From positions 1 through 64,000 of the forward strand of contig JAKOYE010000092.1 in assembly GCA_029780675.1 (NCBI GenBank): a stretch of DNA of 64,000 nt, read 5' to 3'. A model generated the notes under the pieces. It saw nothing but the letters and a program-made list of their open reading frames with translations. It made no database searches and had not been told where the DNA came from. Source of the DNA: Actinomycetes bacterium. Its GTDB lineage: Bacteria > Actinomycetota > Actinomycetes > Mycobacteriales > Mycobacteriaceae. The position numbers were made by a program, and so were the translations under genes. Below, one piece after another: positions 51,884 through 62,827 of the stretch; the stretch's first letter is position 1, and each line of letters starts with the position of its first letter.

Positions 51884-52654
51884 GTGGTGAACTCAGTACC
51901 ACTGACCTTCCGTGGTGGCGGCGGGCACCCGATCGTGCTTGTGCACGGGCTCATGGGCAAGGGCAGCACCTGGGGACGCCAGCTGCCCTGGTTGGTCGGA
52001 CTCGGTGCGGTGTACACCTATGACGCTCCGGGACACCGGGGCTGCGAAGCCGATGTGGCCCCACCGCTCGGTACCGAACGGTTCGTCGCCGACCTGGCGG
52101 CTGCGGTGGAGTCGCTCGGTACGCCGGTGGTACTCGTAGGGCATTCGATGGGCGGTTTGCACTCCTGGTGCCTGGCGGGCGATCGACCCGAGTTGGTTCG
52201 CGGCCTCGTGGTCGAAGACATGGCACCGGATTTCGTGGGCCGCACGACGGGTCCATGGGAGCCGTGGCTGCACGCACTACCGCGGGAGTTCCCCTCGGCT
52301 GAAGCGGTTTTCGAGGAGTTCGGCCAGGTGGCCGGGCAGTACTTCCTGGAGGCTTTCGACCGGACCCCGACCGGATGGCGGTTACACGGACAGCCATCGA
52401 CCTGGATCGCCATCGCGGCGGAATGGGGAACGCGGGACTACTGGCAACAGTGGTCGGCGGTGCGCGCCCCGACCCTGCTGATCGAGGCGGGGAATTCGGT
52501 GGCGCCGCCGGGTCAGATGCTGCGGATGCGGGACGTCGCGGCCTGCCCAGCCCGATACGTCCGCATTCCGGAGGCGGGCCATCTGGTGCATGACGACGCA
52601 CCGCAGCGGTATCGCGAGGTGGTCGAGGAGTTCCTGGACTCGCTTCCGGACTGA
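51884..52654 (+). CDS. Alpha/beta hydrolase (Rv3591c-like)
   Basis: 256 residues. The oxyanion loop is VLVHGLMGKGSTW, the nucleophile elbow GHSMGGLHSW, and the catalytic His is in EAGHLVHDD. The acid is probably Glu in LLIEAGNS or nearby. The substrate is unknown. GTG 51884 or GTG 51887. It converges with the mutY repeat region. Confidence 0.88.
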   Translation: MVNSVPLTFRGGGGHPIVLVHGLMGKGSTWGRQLPWLVGLGAVYTYDAPGHRGCEADVAPPLGTERFVADLAAAVESLGTPVVLVGHSMGGLHSWCLAGDRPELVRGLVVEDMAPDFVGRTTGPWEPWLHALPREFPSAEAVFEEFGQVAGQYFLEAFDRTPTGWRLHGQPSTWIAIAAEWGTRDYWQQWSAVRAPTLLIEAGNSVAPPGQMLRMRDVAACPARYVRIPEAGHLVHDDAPQRYREVVEEFLDSLPD

Positions 52655-52666
52655 GCGACGGCGGCT

Positions 52667-52808
52667 TCTCAGCGGGCCTGGGGGCCCGCATCGTCGCCTT
52701 CGGTGTGCATGACTCGGCGTCTCAGCGGGCCTGGCGGCCCGCATCGTCGCCTTCGGTGTGCATGACTCGGCTTCTCAGCGGGCCTGGCGGCCCGCATCGT
52801 CGCCTTCG
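52667..52808. repeat. 53-bp tandem repeat, MIRU-like, three copies
   Basis: Copies start at 52667, 52720 and 52773. Copies 1 and 2 differ at a few bases, and copy 3 is partial and forms the end of mutY. On the minus strand each unit reads ATGCACACCGAAGGCGACGATG... and encodes MHTEGDDAGRQAR then TGA. mutY itself ends GEGDDAGRQAR. Size, position at a gene end and built-in start/stop resemble mycobacterial interspersed repetitive units. Confidence 0.85.
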
Positions 52809-53671
52809 CCCGCCAGGGCGAATCGGCCGTCGCGGGTCTGTTCCACCAGGCCGTCCACCAGCAGTGAGTCCAGGGCCCGGTCCCGTTGCGCGGTGTCCGA
52901 CAGCCACACCACGTCCAGTTCGGCCCGTTCGACCGGAGCGGAACTGGCCCGCAGTACGTCGAGTAACCGACCGCGCACCTGACGGTCGGTGCCGGCGTAG
53001 CGCTGCGCCGTTCTGGCAGGGCTCTGCCCGGGTGGGAACCCGGCGGCCCGCCAGGCACACCGGTCCAGTGGGCAGTCGCCGCACCGTGGTGACCGTGCCG
53101 TGCACACCGTCGCCCCGAGTTCCATCAGCGCCGCCGAGAACACCGCCGCCTCCGGCCCGTCCGGCAGCAGTGCCGCCACGGCGGTGTGATCGCGAACCGT
53201 CGAGGCGGGCCCGGCGTCGGCCCGACCGTCGACGGCCCGGGCGACCACCCGGCGGACGTTGGTGTCCACCACCGGCACCCGCATCCCGTAGGCGAAACAG
53301 GCCACCGCACGTGCCGTGTAGGCGCCCACTCCCGGCAGCGTCAGCAGCGTCTCGACGTCATCGGGCACCACATCGCCGTACTCGTCGGCGATCACCGTCG
53401 CGCATTCGTGCAGCCGTTTGGCCCGGCGCGGGTACCCCAGCTTCCCCCAGGCGCGCAGCACATCCGCCGCGCCGGCCGCGGCCGTCGCCGAGGGCGTCGG
53501 CCAGCGCCGCACCCAATCCACCCAGATCGGCGCGACCCGGGCCACCGGGGTCTGCTGCAGCATGAACTCGCTGACCAGAATCTGCCAGGCGGTGGTGCCC
53601 GGCGCCCGCCAGGGCAGGTCGCGGCGAGCCTTCTCGTACCAGCCCAGGAGATCGGCGGCAGGGATGCTCAT
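52775..53671 (-). CDS. mutY: Adenine DNA glycosylase MutY
   Basis: Removes adenine mispaired with 8-oxoguanine. The HhH-GPD core has the catalytic Glu in SEFMLQQT, LPGVGAYTARAV and Asp in VVDTNVRRV. The 4Fe-4S cluster cysteines lie in CTARSPRCGDCPLDRC. 298 residues from ATG 53671. The last eleven residues come from the 53-bp repeat. Divergent from the carbonic anhydrase gene. Confidence 0.94.
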   Translation of the reverse strand: MSIPAADLLGWYEKARRDLPWRAPGTTAWQILVSEFMLQQTPVARVAPIWVDWVRRWPTPSATAAAGAADVLRAWGKLGYPRRAKRLHECATVIADEYGDVVPDDVETLLTLPGVGAYTARAVACFAYGMRVPVVDTNVRRVVARAVDGRADAGPASTVRDHTAVAALLPDGPEAAVFSAALMELGATVCTARSPRCGDCPLDRCAWRAAGFPPGQSPARTAQRYAGTDRQVRGRLLDVLRASSAPVERAELDVVWLSDTAQRDRALDSLLVDGLVEQTRDGRFALAGEGDDAGRQAR

Positions 53672-53708
53672 CGACTGCCCGCGAACCGGGCAGGGCACAA
53701 TGACCCGC

Positions 53709-54326
53709 ATGGCCAAGACCAGTCCGGCGTCCGCGTGGAAGGCACTGAAGGAGGGTAACGAGCGCTTCGTGGCCGGTCGTCCCGAGCATCCGAGCCAGAG
53801 CATCGAACACCGCGCGGGTCTCGCGGTGGCGCAACGACCGACCGCGGTGGTGTTCGGCTGCGCCGATAGCAGGGTGGCCGCAGAGATCATTTTCGACCAG
53901 GGTCTGGGCGACGTGTTCGTGGTCCGCACCGCCGGTCACGTGATCGACTCCGCCGTGCTCGGCTCCATCGAATACGCCGTCACTGTTCTCGACGTCCCGT
54001 TGATCGTGGTGTTGGGCCACGACAGTTGCGGGGCCGTTCAGGCGACCATCGCGGCGCTGGACGAGGGAAAGGTGCCCGGTGGGTTCGTCCGCGATGTCGT
54101 CGAGCGGGTGACACCGTCGATCATGCTGGGCCGCCGTGACGGATTGACCAGGGTCGACGAGTTCGAGACACGGCACGTCATCGAGACGGGCTCGCAACTG
54201 CTGGCGCGCTCCACGGCGATCGCCGACCGGGTCGCCCAGGGCGCCGCGGCCATCGTCGGCGTCACCTACCAACTGGCCGACGGCCGCATCGTTCTGCGCG
54301 AGCATCTCGGCGACATCGGGGAGTAG
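53709..54326 (+). CDS. canB: Beta-class carbonic anhydrase CanB
   Basis: Interconverts CO2 and bicarbonate. Zinc ligands Cys in FGCADSR and His/Cys in GHDSCGAV are present, with the Asp-Arg dyad in CADSR. 205 residues from ATG 53709; ATG 53700 is in frame. It corresponds to Rv3588c. Confidence 0.94.
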   Translation: MAKTSPASAWKALKEGNERFVAGRPEHPSQSIEHRAGLAVAQRPTAVVFGCADSRVAAEIIFDQGLGDVFVVRTAGHVIDSAVLGSIEYAVTVLDVPLIVVLGHDSCGAVQATIAALDEGKVPGGFVRDVVERVTPSIMLGRRDGLTRVDEFETRHVIETGSQLLARSTAIADRVAQGAAAIVGVTYQLADGRIVLREHLGDIGE

Positions 54327-54412
54327 CGGCAGGCGATCAGTCCCGCATAAGGCAAGACGACACGCCGGGCGAGGTCGGACGGCTCGCGGTGACCTCGCCT
54401 TACGGTGGAAAC

Positions 54413-55204
54413 GTGCTGGATCTTGAACCGCATGGCCCGCTGCCGCCGCAGATCTACTGGCGGCGTCGCGGACTGGCGCTCGGCATCGCCGCAGTGGTCA
54501 TCGCGATCGTCGTCGGCGTGTTGATTGCCGTGTTCGGTAAGTCCGAGCCCGCCAACACCGCCACCACCTCCGCCACCGTGAAATCCGAGGCGACCCAGAG
54601 CCCGGGACAGATTCCGCAGCCGGAGAACAAGACTCCCGTCGTTCCGCCGGCGCAGGCCGGCCCGCCGCCGACGCCCACCGAGACGGCGGCGGTGGCGCCA
54701 CCGCCGGTTCTGCAGGCCGGCGACGACTGCCCGGACTCCAACCTCGCGGTCAAAGGCGTCACCAATGCGCCCCAGTACGTGATCGGTGATCAGCCCAAGT
54801 TCACCATGGTCGTCACCAACATCGGACTGGTCGCGTGCAAGCGTGATGTAGGCGCAGCCGTGTTGGCCGCCTATGTGTATTCGCTGGACAACAGCCGACT
54901 GTGGTCCAACCTCGACTGCGCCCCGTCCAACGAGACCCTGGTCAAGACCTTCAACCCCGGCGAGCAGGTGACCACCGAGGTGACCTGGACCGGGATGGGT
55001 TCGGCACCGCAGTGCCCGCTGCCCCGGGAGCCGATCGGTCCGGGTACCTACAACCTGGTCGTGCAGTTGGGCAATCTCCGCTCGGCGGCCGTGCCCTTCA
55101 TCCTCACCGACGCCCCTCCGCCGCCACCGGTCGAGCCCGCGCCGGGCGGTGAACCCGCTCCGGCGCCGGTGGAGGGACAGCCGGCCCCTGCCCCGGCGGG
55201 CTGA
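54413..55204 (+). CDS. Membrane-anchored exported protein (Rv3587c-like)
   Basis: 263 residues. A single N-terminal span (LALGIAAVVIAIVVGVLIAVF) is followed by a Pro/Thr-rich linker. A beta-rich external domain has three spaced cysteines (DDCPDS, VACKRD, LDCAPS), then QCPLP and a Pro/Ala-rich tail. The function is unknown. GTG 54413 gives the M. tuberculosis length (264); GTG 54389 is also open. It is convergent with disA, 8 nt apart. Confidence 0.85.
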   Translation: MLDLEPHGPLPPQIYWRRRGLALGIAAVVIAIVVGVLIAVFGKSEPANTATTSATVKSEATQSPGQIPQPENKTPVVPPAQAGPPPTPTETAAVAPPPVLQAGDDCPDSNLAVKGVTNAPQYVIGDQPKFTMVVTNIGLVACKRDVGAAVLAAYVYSLDNSRLWSNLDCAPSNETLVKTFNPGEQVTTEVTWTGMGSAPQCPLPREPIGPGTYNLVVQLGNLRSAAVPFILTDAPPPPPVEPAPGGEPAPAPVEGQPAPAPAG

Positions 55205-55212
55205 CTCGGTTG

Positions 55213-56319
55213 CTACAGCATCCGGTCGGTGATCGTCGACTCGGCCAGCTGTGCGAGTCCCTCGCGGACGTGGCGGGCCCACATCTCCCCAATCCCGTCC
55301 ACGGACTGCAGGTCACTGGCGCTCGCCGCCAACAGGCCCTGGAGCGAGCCGAACCGGCGAACCAGTAGGTCGACATGGCCGAACTGCAACCGGGGGATAC
55401 CCGACATCGCTCGGTAACCGCGGGCGCTGAGCGCGGAATCCTGCGCCTCGGAGGTGGACGGATACCCGAAAACCCTTGCCAGTGCGGTGAAGTCGAGCAA
55501 TTCGGTGTCCGACAGCGAATCGAGTTCGGCCAGCGTTGAAGCGACTTGAGAATTCGATGGCGCCTGGGGGCTGGCATGGTAGTCCCTGGCGATGAGTTCC
55601 CGGGCGTTGTCGTTTCCGCCGAGAAGCTCCTCGAGTTGCAGCCGCAACTGCCGGCCGTCGGTGCCGAGTTCTACCGCGTCATTGTCGATTTCGAGCCCGA
55701 TGCGGCGAACCATCTCCAGGCGTTGCACCACGGTCATGACATCCCTCAGCGTGACGAAATCTTCGATCTCGGCGGTGGAGAGTTGCCGGGACACCTCGTC
55801 GAGCCTGGCCTTGTAACGCTCCAGAGTCGCAACGGCCTGATTCGCCCGGGACAGGATGGTCGCGGAATCGGCGACCACGTGACGATCGCCCCCCACGTAG
55901 ACGGTCACCAGATTCATCGAGTGGCTGACCGAGATCACCGGAAAACCGGTCTGGATGGCGGTGCGTTCGGCCGAGCGGTGCCGGGTGCCGGACTCATCTG
56001 TGGGGATCGTCGGATCCGGAACCAACTGGACGTTGGCGCGCAGGATCCGGTCTCCGGTGGTGGAGAGAACGACCGCGCCGTCCATCTTCGACAGTTCGCG
56101 GAGTCGGGTGGCCGCGAAGCTGACATCGAGCGAGAAACCGCCGTCGCAGATCGACTCGACTCGCTCGTTGTAGCCCAGCACGATCAGGGCACCCGTGCGG
56201 CCGCGCAGGATGCGTTCCAGTCCGTCGCGCAGCGCGGTACCCGGTGCCAGCCGGCCGATCGTCTCCCGCAACGTGGTGGCCGTCGGCGGTGCGCTGCTGG
56301 GACGGTTGGCGTTGTTCAC
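55213..56319 (-). CDS. disA: Diadenylate cyclase DisA (c-di-AMP synthase)
   Basis: Makes c-di-AMP and scans DNA. The DAC domain has DGA (80-82) and GTRHR (111-115). A helical linker and a C-terminal helix-hairpin-helix DNA-binding domain ([16 protein letters not shown]) follow. 368 residues from ATG 56319. It lies 6 nt after radA, the usual partner, so the two are co-expressed. Confidence 0.96.
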   Translation of the reverse strand: MNNANRPSSAPPTATTLRETIGRLAPGTALRDGLERILRGRTGALIVLGYNERVESICDGGFSLDVSFAATRLRELSKMDGAVVLSTTGDRILRANVQLVPDPTIPTDESGTRHRSAERTAIQTGFPVISVSHSMNLVTVYVGGDRHVVADSATILSRANQAVATLERYKARLDEVSRQLSTAEIEDFVTLRDVMTVVQRLEMVRRIGLEIDNDAVELGTDGRQLRLQLEELLGGNDNARELIARDYHASPQAPSNSQVASTLAELDSLSDTELLDFTALARVFGYPSTSEAQDSALSARGYRAMSGIPRLQFGHVDLLVRRFGSLQGLLAASASDLQSVDGIGEMWARHVREGLAQLAESTITDRML

Positions 56320-56325
56320 AGCCGG

Positions 56326-57780
56326 TTATTGTCCACCGCGGGACCCCGGTCGCCCGAACGCCGGCCGGATTCCGGCCCGAACGGGCGGCTCCTCAGGGAA
56401 AGCAGGCGCCAGACTGATCTCGCCGAGCGTCCGCAATGCATCGACGATGGTGGCGGATTCCAGGGTGCGCAGGCCCGGTGGGGGCGCCCCGCAGCCGACC
56501 GGCACGACGGCGACGCCGAAACCCAGGCGGGCGGCCTCGGCGAGCCGTCGGTCCATGCCCGTGACCCGGCGCAGATCCCCGGCCAGACCGATCTCGCCGA
56601 ACACCACGGTGTCGGCGGGTAGCGGGCAGCCGGTTGCGGCAGAGGCCATCGCGGCGGCGACCGCGAGGTCTGACGACGGATCGGTCAGCCGCATCCCGCC
56701 GACAGTCGAGAGGTAGATGTCGAGCAGGCCCAGGGGAACCTTTGCGCGCTCGTGGATCACCGCGGTGATCATCGCAACCCGGGACTGATCGACTCCGCTC
56801 ACCACCGTCCGCCGTGGGGAGTTCTCGCTGGGCGGTGAGGTCAGCAGGGCCTGGATCTCGCCGATCAACGCTCGCTTGCCGTCGAGAGTGACGGTTACCG
56901 CGGTGCCGGGCACCGGCTGGGCCCGCTGTTCGAGGAACAGCCCGGACGGATCAGCGATACCCTCGATTCCGTTGTCGTGCAGCAGGAAACATCCGACTTC
57001 GTCCGCAGCGCCGAACCGGTTCTTGACGCCCCGGACCATTCGGATCGGGGTGTTGCGGTCGCCCTCGAAATGCAGAACAACATCGACGAGGTGCTCCAGG
57101 GCCCGGGGGCCCGCGATCGCGCCGTCCTTGGTCACGTGGCCGACGAGGATCATCGCCACCCCGGTGGACTTTGCGGCCGAGGTGAGCGCGGCCGTGACCG
57201 CGCGCACCTGGGTGACGCCACCGGACACGCCATCGGTGTCGGAGGCGGACATGGTCTGCACGGAATCGACGATCACCAGCGACGGGTCGACGGCCTCGAT
57301 ATGTCCGAGCACGGTGTTCACATCGGATTCGGCGGCCAGGTACATCTCGTCGTGGGTACAGCCGGTTCGGCCGGCCCGCATCCGGATCTGGCCCGCCGAC
57401 TCCTCACCGGAGATGTACAGGGCGCGCCGGCCGGACTGTGCCCACCGGTGAGCCACCTCGAGGAGCAGCGTCGACTTTCCGACACCGGGATCGCCGGCGA
57501 GCAGGCTCACCGACCCCGGCACCACACCACCACCCAGGACCCGGTCCAGTTCGGCAACCCCGGTGGGGAAGTGGCGAGTGCGGTCGGGGTCCACCGACGT
57601 GATGGGAACGGCCGGGGTCGAGGGAGTGAGGGGACGGTGCGATCTGCCGGCCGCCGCCGTCGTGAAGACGGCGACCTCCTCCACGGTGCCCCACGTTCCG
57701 CAGCCGGGACAGCGGCCGAGCCATTTCCCGGTGACGTGATGGCAGTCCGTACAGCGGTACTGCGCCCGAGGTTTCGCCAC
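56326..57780 (-). CDS. radA: DNA repair protein RadA
   Basis: Branch-migration and recombination helper. A zinc finger (CTDC...CPGC), RecA-like ATPase with GDPGVGKS, the RadA-specific KNRFG motif and a C-terminal Lon-like domain are present. 484 residues from GTG 57780, chosen because RadA begins near AKPRAQYRC; the longer frame starts at 57810. Confidence 0.95.
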   Translation of the reverse strand: MAKPRAQYRCTDCHHVTGKWLGRCPGCGTWGTVEEVAVFTTAAAGRSHRPLTPSTPAVPITSVDPDRTRHFPTGVAELDRVLGGGVVPGSVSLLAGDPGVGKSTLLLEVAHRWAQSGRRALYISGEESAGQIRMRAGRTGCTHDEMYLAAESDVNTVLGHIEAVDPSLVIVDSVQTMSASDTDGVSGGVTQVRAVTAALTSAAKSTGVAMILVGHVTKDGAIAGPRALEHLVDVVLHFEGDRNTPIRMVRGVKNRFGAADEVGCFLLHDNGIEGIADPSGLFLEQRAQPVPGTAVTVTLDGKRALIGEIQALLTSPPSENSPRRTVVSGVDQSRVAMITAVIHERAKVPLGLLDIYLSTVGGMRLTDPSSDLAVAAAMASAATGCPLPADTVVFGEIGLAGDLRRVTGMDRRLAEAARLGFGVAVVPVGCGAPPPGLRTLESATIVDALRTLGEISLAPAFPEEPPVRAGIRPAFGRPGSRGGQ

Positions 57781-57846
57781 GCCGCCGAGGCTAACGACTG
57801 GCCCTGACAAACTCAGTCAGCGCCGGGTCCTCATTGCGCCGACTGG

Positions 57847-58392
57847 TCAGGCGTCGCCAGCGGAGATCGGTACCGCCACGGTGGCCTTGCCGGCCTTCTC
57901 GAACGTGAAGGTGAAGTTGTAGTTCAGCCCGTTGGTGATCGGTTCGGTCAGGGTCACCAGCACGCCCGCGGGAGCATCCGATGCGGCCTGGCCCGCCGGC
58001 TGCGCGCCGTTCATCTGCTGGGCACCGGTCGGCTCGGCGGGAGCGTTGAGAACCAACGCTCCGGCGGCCGGGATCGCGCCGCTGCCGGTGAGGGATACCT
58101 CGCCGACCTCGGAGGTGATGCTCAGCAGCTTGTCGTCGTTGTCCGGCGAGTTGTTCGCGGCGACGAGAACCAGCGGAACGACCGTACCGGGCTGGAGGAA
58201 GTCGCTGGACTGCTCGGCCTGCAGGTGGACATTGCGGAGGGCGATGTCCTTGATGTTGGCCGAGGTGCCGTTGACGGCGGACTCCTGGGTCGCGGTCTGA
58301 GCGATCTGCCCGGAACTGCAGCCGGTGACGACCAGACCGCAGGCAGCCAGGCCCGCGGTGGCGGCGGTGAGGCGGGTAGTCAAGCGGTTCAC
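57847..58392 (-). CDS. lpqE: Lipoprotein LpqE
   Basis: 181 residues. Signal peptide with lipobox VTGC, then a beta-sandwich-like domain. It corresponds to Rv3584 by size and position. GTG 58392 follows AGGAGG at about 6 nt. The exact role is unknown. It is divergent from carD. Confidence 0.9.
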   Translation of the reverse strand: MNRLTTRLTAATAGLAACGLVVTGCSSGQIAQTATQESAVNGTSANIKDIALRNVHLQAEQSSDFLQPGTVVPLVLVAANNSPDNDDKLLSITSEVGEVSLTGSGAIPAAGALVLNAPAEPTGAQQMNGAQPAGQAASDAPAGVLVTLTEPITNGLNYNFTFTFEKAGKATVAVPISAGDA

Positions 58393-58455
58393 AGCGGCCT
58401 CCTGCGTGGCAGATCGGCCGGCATCGTGGCAGCCGACCGTGGTTTGACTGCGCAC

Positions 58456-58484
58456 CATAGTCGACTGCGCAGCCGTCGACTATG
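58456..58484. promoter_or_regulatory. Perfect inverted repeat upstream of lpqE
   Basis: CATAGTCGAC (58456-58465), 9-nt spacer, GTCGACTATG (58475-58484). It lies 63 nt before the lpqE start and on the far side from carD, the place for a transcription-factor operator. The factor is not known. Confidence 0.55.
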
Positions 58485-58668
58485 CACAGTAGTAGGTGGT
58501 GCGGCTGGACGGTAGCCAAGCCGTGATCTGGGTGCCGACCTTTTTCGCCGGGCCGGTGGCGCGCCACTGTGCGCGGTTTCGATACACGAATCACTGGGCC
58601 TGTCAACCCCCCGATTCGGTGGCGGTGCCCCTGACCTGCAACGTTGGGCTACCGGGGAGGATGCCCCG

Positions 58669-58677
58669 TGCTAACAT
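58669..58677 (+). promoter_or_regulatory. carD: Possible carD promoter, extended -10
   Basis: TGC TAACAT (58669-58677) fits an extended -10 element 27 nt before the carD ATG. A clear -35 was not found at normal spacing. The hairpin-like CGGGGAGGATGCCCCG lies just upstream. Confidence 0.4.
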
Positions 58678-58679
58678 AG

Positions 58680-59192
<513 letters not shown>

Positions 59193-59253
59193 CTGTCGGC
59201 CGGATCGGTGGAGCTGCCGGAGGCAGTGAGCACATCGACGTCCGAGGCCTGAT

Positions 59254-59913
59254 GTGCCGGAGACAGTCGCAGTAGTCCCGGCTGCCGGTAGCGGCGAACG
59301 TCTTGGTGCCGGAATCGCCAAGGCCTTCGTCGAACTCGGTGGCCGCACCCTTCTGGAACTCGCCGTCGATGGGCTCCATGCCTCGGGGGTCGTCCAACGG
59401 ATCGTTGTCGCCGTACCGGTGAACCGGGTGGACGAGACGGCGGATCTGCTGGGGGACCGTGCCGCCGTGGTGGCCGGCGGGCCGGAGCGACTCGACAGCG
59501 TCCGCCTGGCACTCGCTGCGGTGGGCGACCCCGAGTTCGTTCTCGTCCATGACGCCGCCAGGCCGCTGACCCCGGCCGACCAGATCCGTCGGGTAGTCGA
59601 GGCACTGCGCGACGGGCAACGAGCGGTCATCCCGGTCCTGCCCGTCGTCGACACCATCAAGGCCGTCGACGCCAATGGTGTCGTCCTGGGCACCCCCGAA
59701 CGGTCCGGATTGCGCGCCGTCCAAACCCCGCAGGGCTTCGAAACCGCACTTCTGCGCCGCGCCTACGACCGGGCCGGTGCGGCGACCGACGACGCCGCAC
59801 TGGTCGAGAACCTGGGGGTGCCGGTGCATACCGTCGCCGGTGACCCCCTGGCGTTCAAGATCACCACCCCTTTGGATTTGCGGTTGGCCTCGGCAGTGGT
59901 TGATTCCCGGTGA
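59254..59913 (+). CDS. ispD: 2-C-Methyl-D-erythritol 4-phosphate cytidylyltransferase
   Basis: Third enzyme of the MEP isoprenoid route (CTP + MEP). PAAGSGERL, then GIAKAF where most homologues have [13 protein letters not shown] and VHDAARPL. 219 residues from GTG 59254. It is co-directional with ispF, 7 nt apart. Confidence 0.93.
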   Translation: MPETVAVVPAAGSGERLGAGIAKAFVELGGRTLLELAVDGLHASGVVQRIVVAVPVNRVDETADLLGDRAAVVAGGPERLDSVRLALAAVGDPEFVLVHDAARPLTPADQIRRVVEALRDGQRAVIPVLPVVDTIKAVDANGVVLGTPERSGLRAVQTPQGFETALLRRAYDRAGAATDDAALVENLGVPVHTVAGDPLAFKITTPLDLRLASAVVDSR

Positions 59914-59920
59914 TGGACTC

Positions 59921-60400
59921 GTGACCCTGCCCCGGGTCGGCGTCGGTACCGACGTCCACCCCATCGAGAACGGCCGGCCGTGCTGGCTGCTCGGCCTGCT
60001 GTTCGACGACGCTGATGGCTGCTCCGGGCACTCCGACGGGGACGTGGCCGTGCATGCACTCTGTGACGCGCTGCTCTCGGCATCCGGTCTCGGCGACCTC
60101 GGCAGCGTGTTCGGGGTCGATCAGCCGCGGTGGCGCGGGGTTACCGGAGCGCAGATGCTGACCCACGTCAGAGATCTGCTGGCCGCCAACGGATTCACCG
60201 TCGGCAACGCCGCGGTACAGGTCATCGCCAATCGCCCCAAGGTCGGGCCGCGTCGCGAAGAAGCCCAACGGGTGCTCGCCGCCCTGCTCGGCGCGCCGGT
60301 GTCGGTGTCGGCGACCACCACGGACGGGCTGGGACTCACCGGCCGCGGGGAGGGAATGGCCGCGGTCGCCACCGCCCTCGTCGTCGAGACGGCCCGGTAA
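59921..60400 (+). CDS. ispF: 2-C-Methyl-D-erythritol 2,4-cyclodiphosphate synthase
   Basis: Trimeric enzyme closing the MEP cyclic diphosphate. Metal site in GTDVHPI and [24 protein letters not shown] near the end. 159 residues from GTG 59921, the same length as M. tuberculosis IspF. Confidence 0.95.
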   Translation: MTLPRVGVGTDVHPIENGRPCWLLGLLFDDADGCSGHSDGDVAVHALCDALLSASGLGDLGSVFGVDQPRWRGVTGAQMLTHVRDLLAANGFTVGNAAVQVIANRPKVGPRREEAQRVLAALLGAPVSVSATTTDGLGLTGRGEGMAAVATALVVETAR

Positions 60401-60411
60401 GCTGCGACGTC

Positions 60412-61842
60412 GTGGCCGGACTGCGTTTGCATGACACCTTCACCGGTGGCGTGCGCGGCTTTCACCCCCTGCGTCCCGGCGAGGTGTCGATCTATCTGTG
60501 CGGTGCCACGGTGCAAGGGCTACCGCACATCGGACATGTGCGCAGCGGTGTCGCATTCGACGTCCTGCGCCGCTGGTTGCTGGCCAAGGGCTACGACGTC
60601 GCGTTCATCCGCAACGTCACCGACATCGACGACAAGATCCTGACCAAAGCCGCTGAAGCCGGCCGGCCCTGGTGGGAGTGGGCCGCCACGCACGAACGCG
60701 CTTTCGCCGCGGCCTACGATGCGCTCGGCGTGCTGCCGCCGTCCGCTGAACCGCGCGCCACCGGGCACATCACCCAGATCGTCGAACTCATCGAACGTCT
60801 CATCGACACCGGTCATGCGTACCCCGGTGCCGGGGACGTCTACTTCGACGTACTGAGCTTCCCGGACTACGGAAAGCTCTCCGGCCACCGGATCGACGAC
60901 GTTCACCAGGGTGAGGGGGCCGGCGCCGGTAAGCGCGATCCCCGGGACTTCACCCTCTGGAAGGCGGCGAAGCCGGGCGAGCCGTCCTGGCCCACCCCGT
61001 GGGGCCGGGGCCGACCCGGCTGGCACTCGGAGTGCGTCGCGATGGCCCACGAGTATCTCGGATCCGAGTTCGACATCCATTGTGGTGGAATGGATCTGGT
61101 CTTTCCGCATCACGAGAACGAGATCGCCCAAGCGCAGGCCGCCGGTGACGGATTCGCGCGGTTCTGGCTGCACAACGGCTGGGTCACGATGGGCGGCGAG
61201 AAGATGAGCAAGTCGCTGGGCAATGTGCTGTCGATTCCGGCCGTGCTGCAACGGGTCCGGCCAGCGGAGTTGCGGTACTACCTGGGTAGCGCGCACTACC
61301 GCTCGATGCTGGAATTCACCGAGACCGCCCTGCAGGACGCCGCGAAGGCCTACAGCGGTATCGAGGATTTCCTGCACCGGGTGCGAACCAGGGTCGGCGC
61401 GGTCATGCCGACCGGCTGGACGGACACGTTCGCCGCAGCCCTCGACGACGACCTTGCCGCCCCCGCCGCGCTCGCCGAGGTGCACGCGGCCCGGGCCGAC
61501 GGGAATCGGGCCCTGGAGTCCGGCGACCACGAAACGGCGCTGGCGAAGGCCGGCCAGATCCGCACGATGATGGGCATTCTCGGCTGTGACCCGCTCGATG
61601 TGCGCTGGGAGACCCGCGACGAGACGGCCGCCGCGCTGGGCGCCGTCGACGTGCTGGTCCGGGCGGAGGTGCAGCGCCGAGAGGATGCCCGCCGCCGGCG
61701 CGACTGGGCGCAGGCCGACGAGATCCGGGATCGGCTCAAGCAAGCCGGTATCGAGGTGACCGATACCGCCGACGGGCCGCAGTGGTCACTGCTGGAGGGG
61801 TCGCTGTTGGAGGGGTCGATGCGGGACGGGACGGGTGCCTAG
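60412..61842 (+). CDS. cysS1: Cysteinyl-tRNA synthetase CysS1
   Basis: Class I synthetase, zinc-dependent. CGATVQG with the first zinc Cys, HIGH as [12 protein letters not shown] and PHHENE for zinc and KMSKS intact. 476 residues from GTG 60412. The C-terminus adds a duplicated SLLEG element not recalled in M. tuberculosis CysS1. Confidence 0.94.
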   Translation: MAGLRLHDTFTGGVRGFHPLRPGEVSIYLCGATVQGLPHIGHVRSGVAFDVLRRWLLAKGYDVAFIRNVTDIDDKILTKAAEAGRPWWEWAATHERAFAAAYDALGVLPPSAEPRATGHITQIVELIERLIDTGHAYPGAGDVYFDVLSFPDYGKLSGHRIDDVHQGEGAGAGKRDPRDFTLWKAAKPGEPSWPTPWGRGRPGWHSECVAMAHEYLGSEFDIHCGGMDLVFPHHENEIAQAQAAGDGFARFWLHNGWVTMGGEKMSKSLGNVLSIPAVLQRVRPAELRYYLGSAHYRSMLEFTETALQDAAKAYSGIEDFLHRVRTRVGAVMPTGWTDTFAAALDDDLAAPAALAEVHAARADGNRALESGDHETALAKAGQIRTMMGILGCDPLDVRWETRDETAAALGAVDVLVRAEVQRREDARRRRDWAQADEIRDRLKQAGIEVTDTADGPQWSLLEGSLLEGSMRDGTGA

Positions 61843-62778
61843 ATGGCCGGAAACTCGAGACGGCGCGGCGCAGTCCGCAAGGCCGGCACCAAGAAGGGGC
61901 CGACGGTGGGTTCCGGGGGTGTCCGGCGGCGCGGTCTGGAAGGTCGCGGCGCCACCCCGCCCGCTCATATGCGGCCCGGGCATCCGGCCGCCAGGCGAGC
62001 CGCCAAACAGAACCGCCCCCCCACGGCGAAGCCCGCGGACGAAACCGAGACCGTTCTCGGCCGAAATCCGGTGCTGGAGTGTCTGCGTGCCCACGCGCCG
62101 GCGTCGGCGCTCTACGTCGCACTCGGGGCGGAGGCCGACGAGCGGTTCACCGAATCGGTGACACTGGCAGCCGACCGGGGCATTCCGATCCTCGAGGTGC
62201 CGCGTACCGATCTCGACCGACTCAGTGCCAACGGGCTGCACCAAGGTATCGCGCTGCAGGTACCGCCGTACTCCTACGTCCACCCCGATGACCTGCTGGC
62301 GTCGGCCCGCAACGATGTTCGGCCGGCGCTGCTGGTGGCCCTTGACAACATTTCCGATCCGCGGAACCTCGGCGCGATCATCCGTTCGGTTGCCGCCTTT
62401 GCCGGCCACGGTGTTCTGATCCCGCAGCGTCGGTCCGCGTCGGTGACCGCGGTGGCGTGGCGCACGAGTGCCGGTGCGGCCGCCCGGGTTCCGGTGTCGC
62501 GGGCCACGAATCTCAATCGCACGCTGAAGGATTGGGTTTCGGCGGGATTGCAGGTCGTCGGCCTGGACGCCGGGGGTGACACCACCCTCGACGAGTTGGA
62601 CGGTTCCGGCCCGATGGTCGTGGTGGTGGGTTCCGAGGGTAAGGGTCTGTCCCGGCTGGTTCGGGAGAACTGCGATGCCATCGTCTCCATTCCGATGGCG
62701 GGGCCGACCGAGTCCCTCAACGCTGCTGTGGCAGCCGGTGTCGTGCTGGCCGAGATCGCACGGCAGCGGCGGTCCTGA
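61843..62778 (+). CDS. TrmH/SpoU-family RNA 2'-O-methyltransferase (Rv3579c-like)
   Basis: Probable 23S rRNA or tRNA ribose methylase. A basic N-terminal tail (about 60 residues, GRR/AKP-rich) precedes the SpoU L30e-like domain. SPOUT motifs are [26 protein letters not shown] and [13 protein letters not shown]. 311 residues; ATG 61843 directly follows the cysS stop. Confidence 0.92.
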   Translation: MAGNSRRRGAVRKAGTKKGPTVGSGGVRRRGLEGRGATPPAHMRPGHPAARRAAKQNRPPTAKPADETETVLGRNPVLECLRAHAPASALYVALGAEADERFTESVTLAADRGIPILEVPRTDLDRLSANGLHQGIALQVPPYSYVHPDDLLASARNDVRPALLVALDNISDPRNLGAIIRSVAAFAGHGVLIPQRRSASVTAVAWRTSAGAAARVPVSRATNLNRTLKDWVSAGLQVVGLDAGGDTTLDELDGSGPMVVVVGSEGKGLSRLVRENCDAIVSIPMAGPTESLNAAVAAGVVLAEIARQRRS

Positions 62779-62827
62779 CCGCCCCCCGCCCACCCCGATC
62801 ACCTGGATCCGGGCACCGTTCACCGGT

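Noticed and set aside
53418..53708. Longer frame upstream of canB
   Set aside because: This is antisense to mutY; carbonic anhydrase homologues start near 53709.
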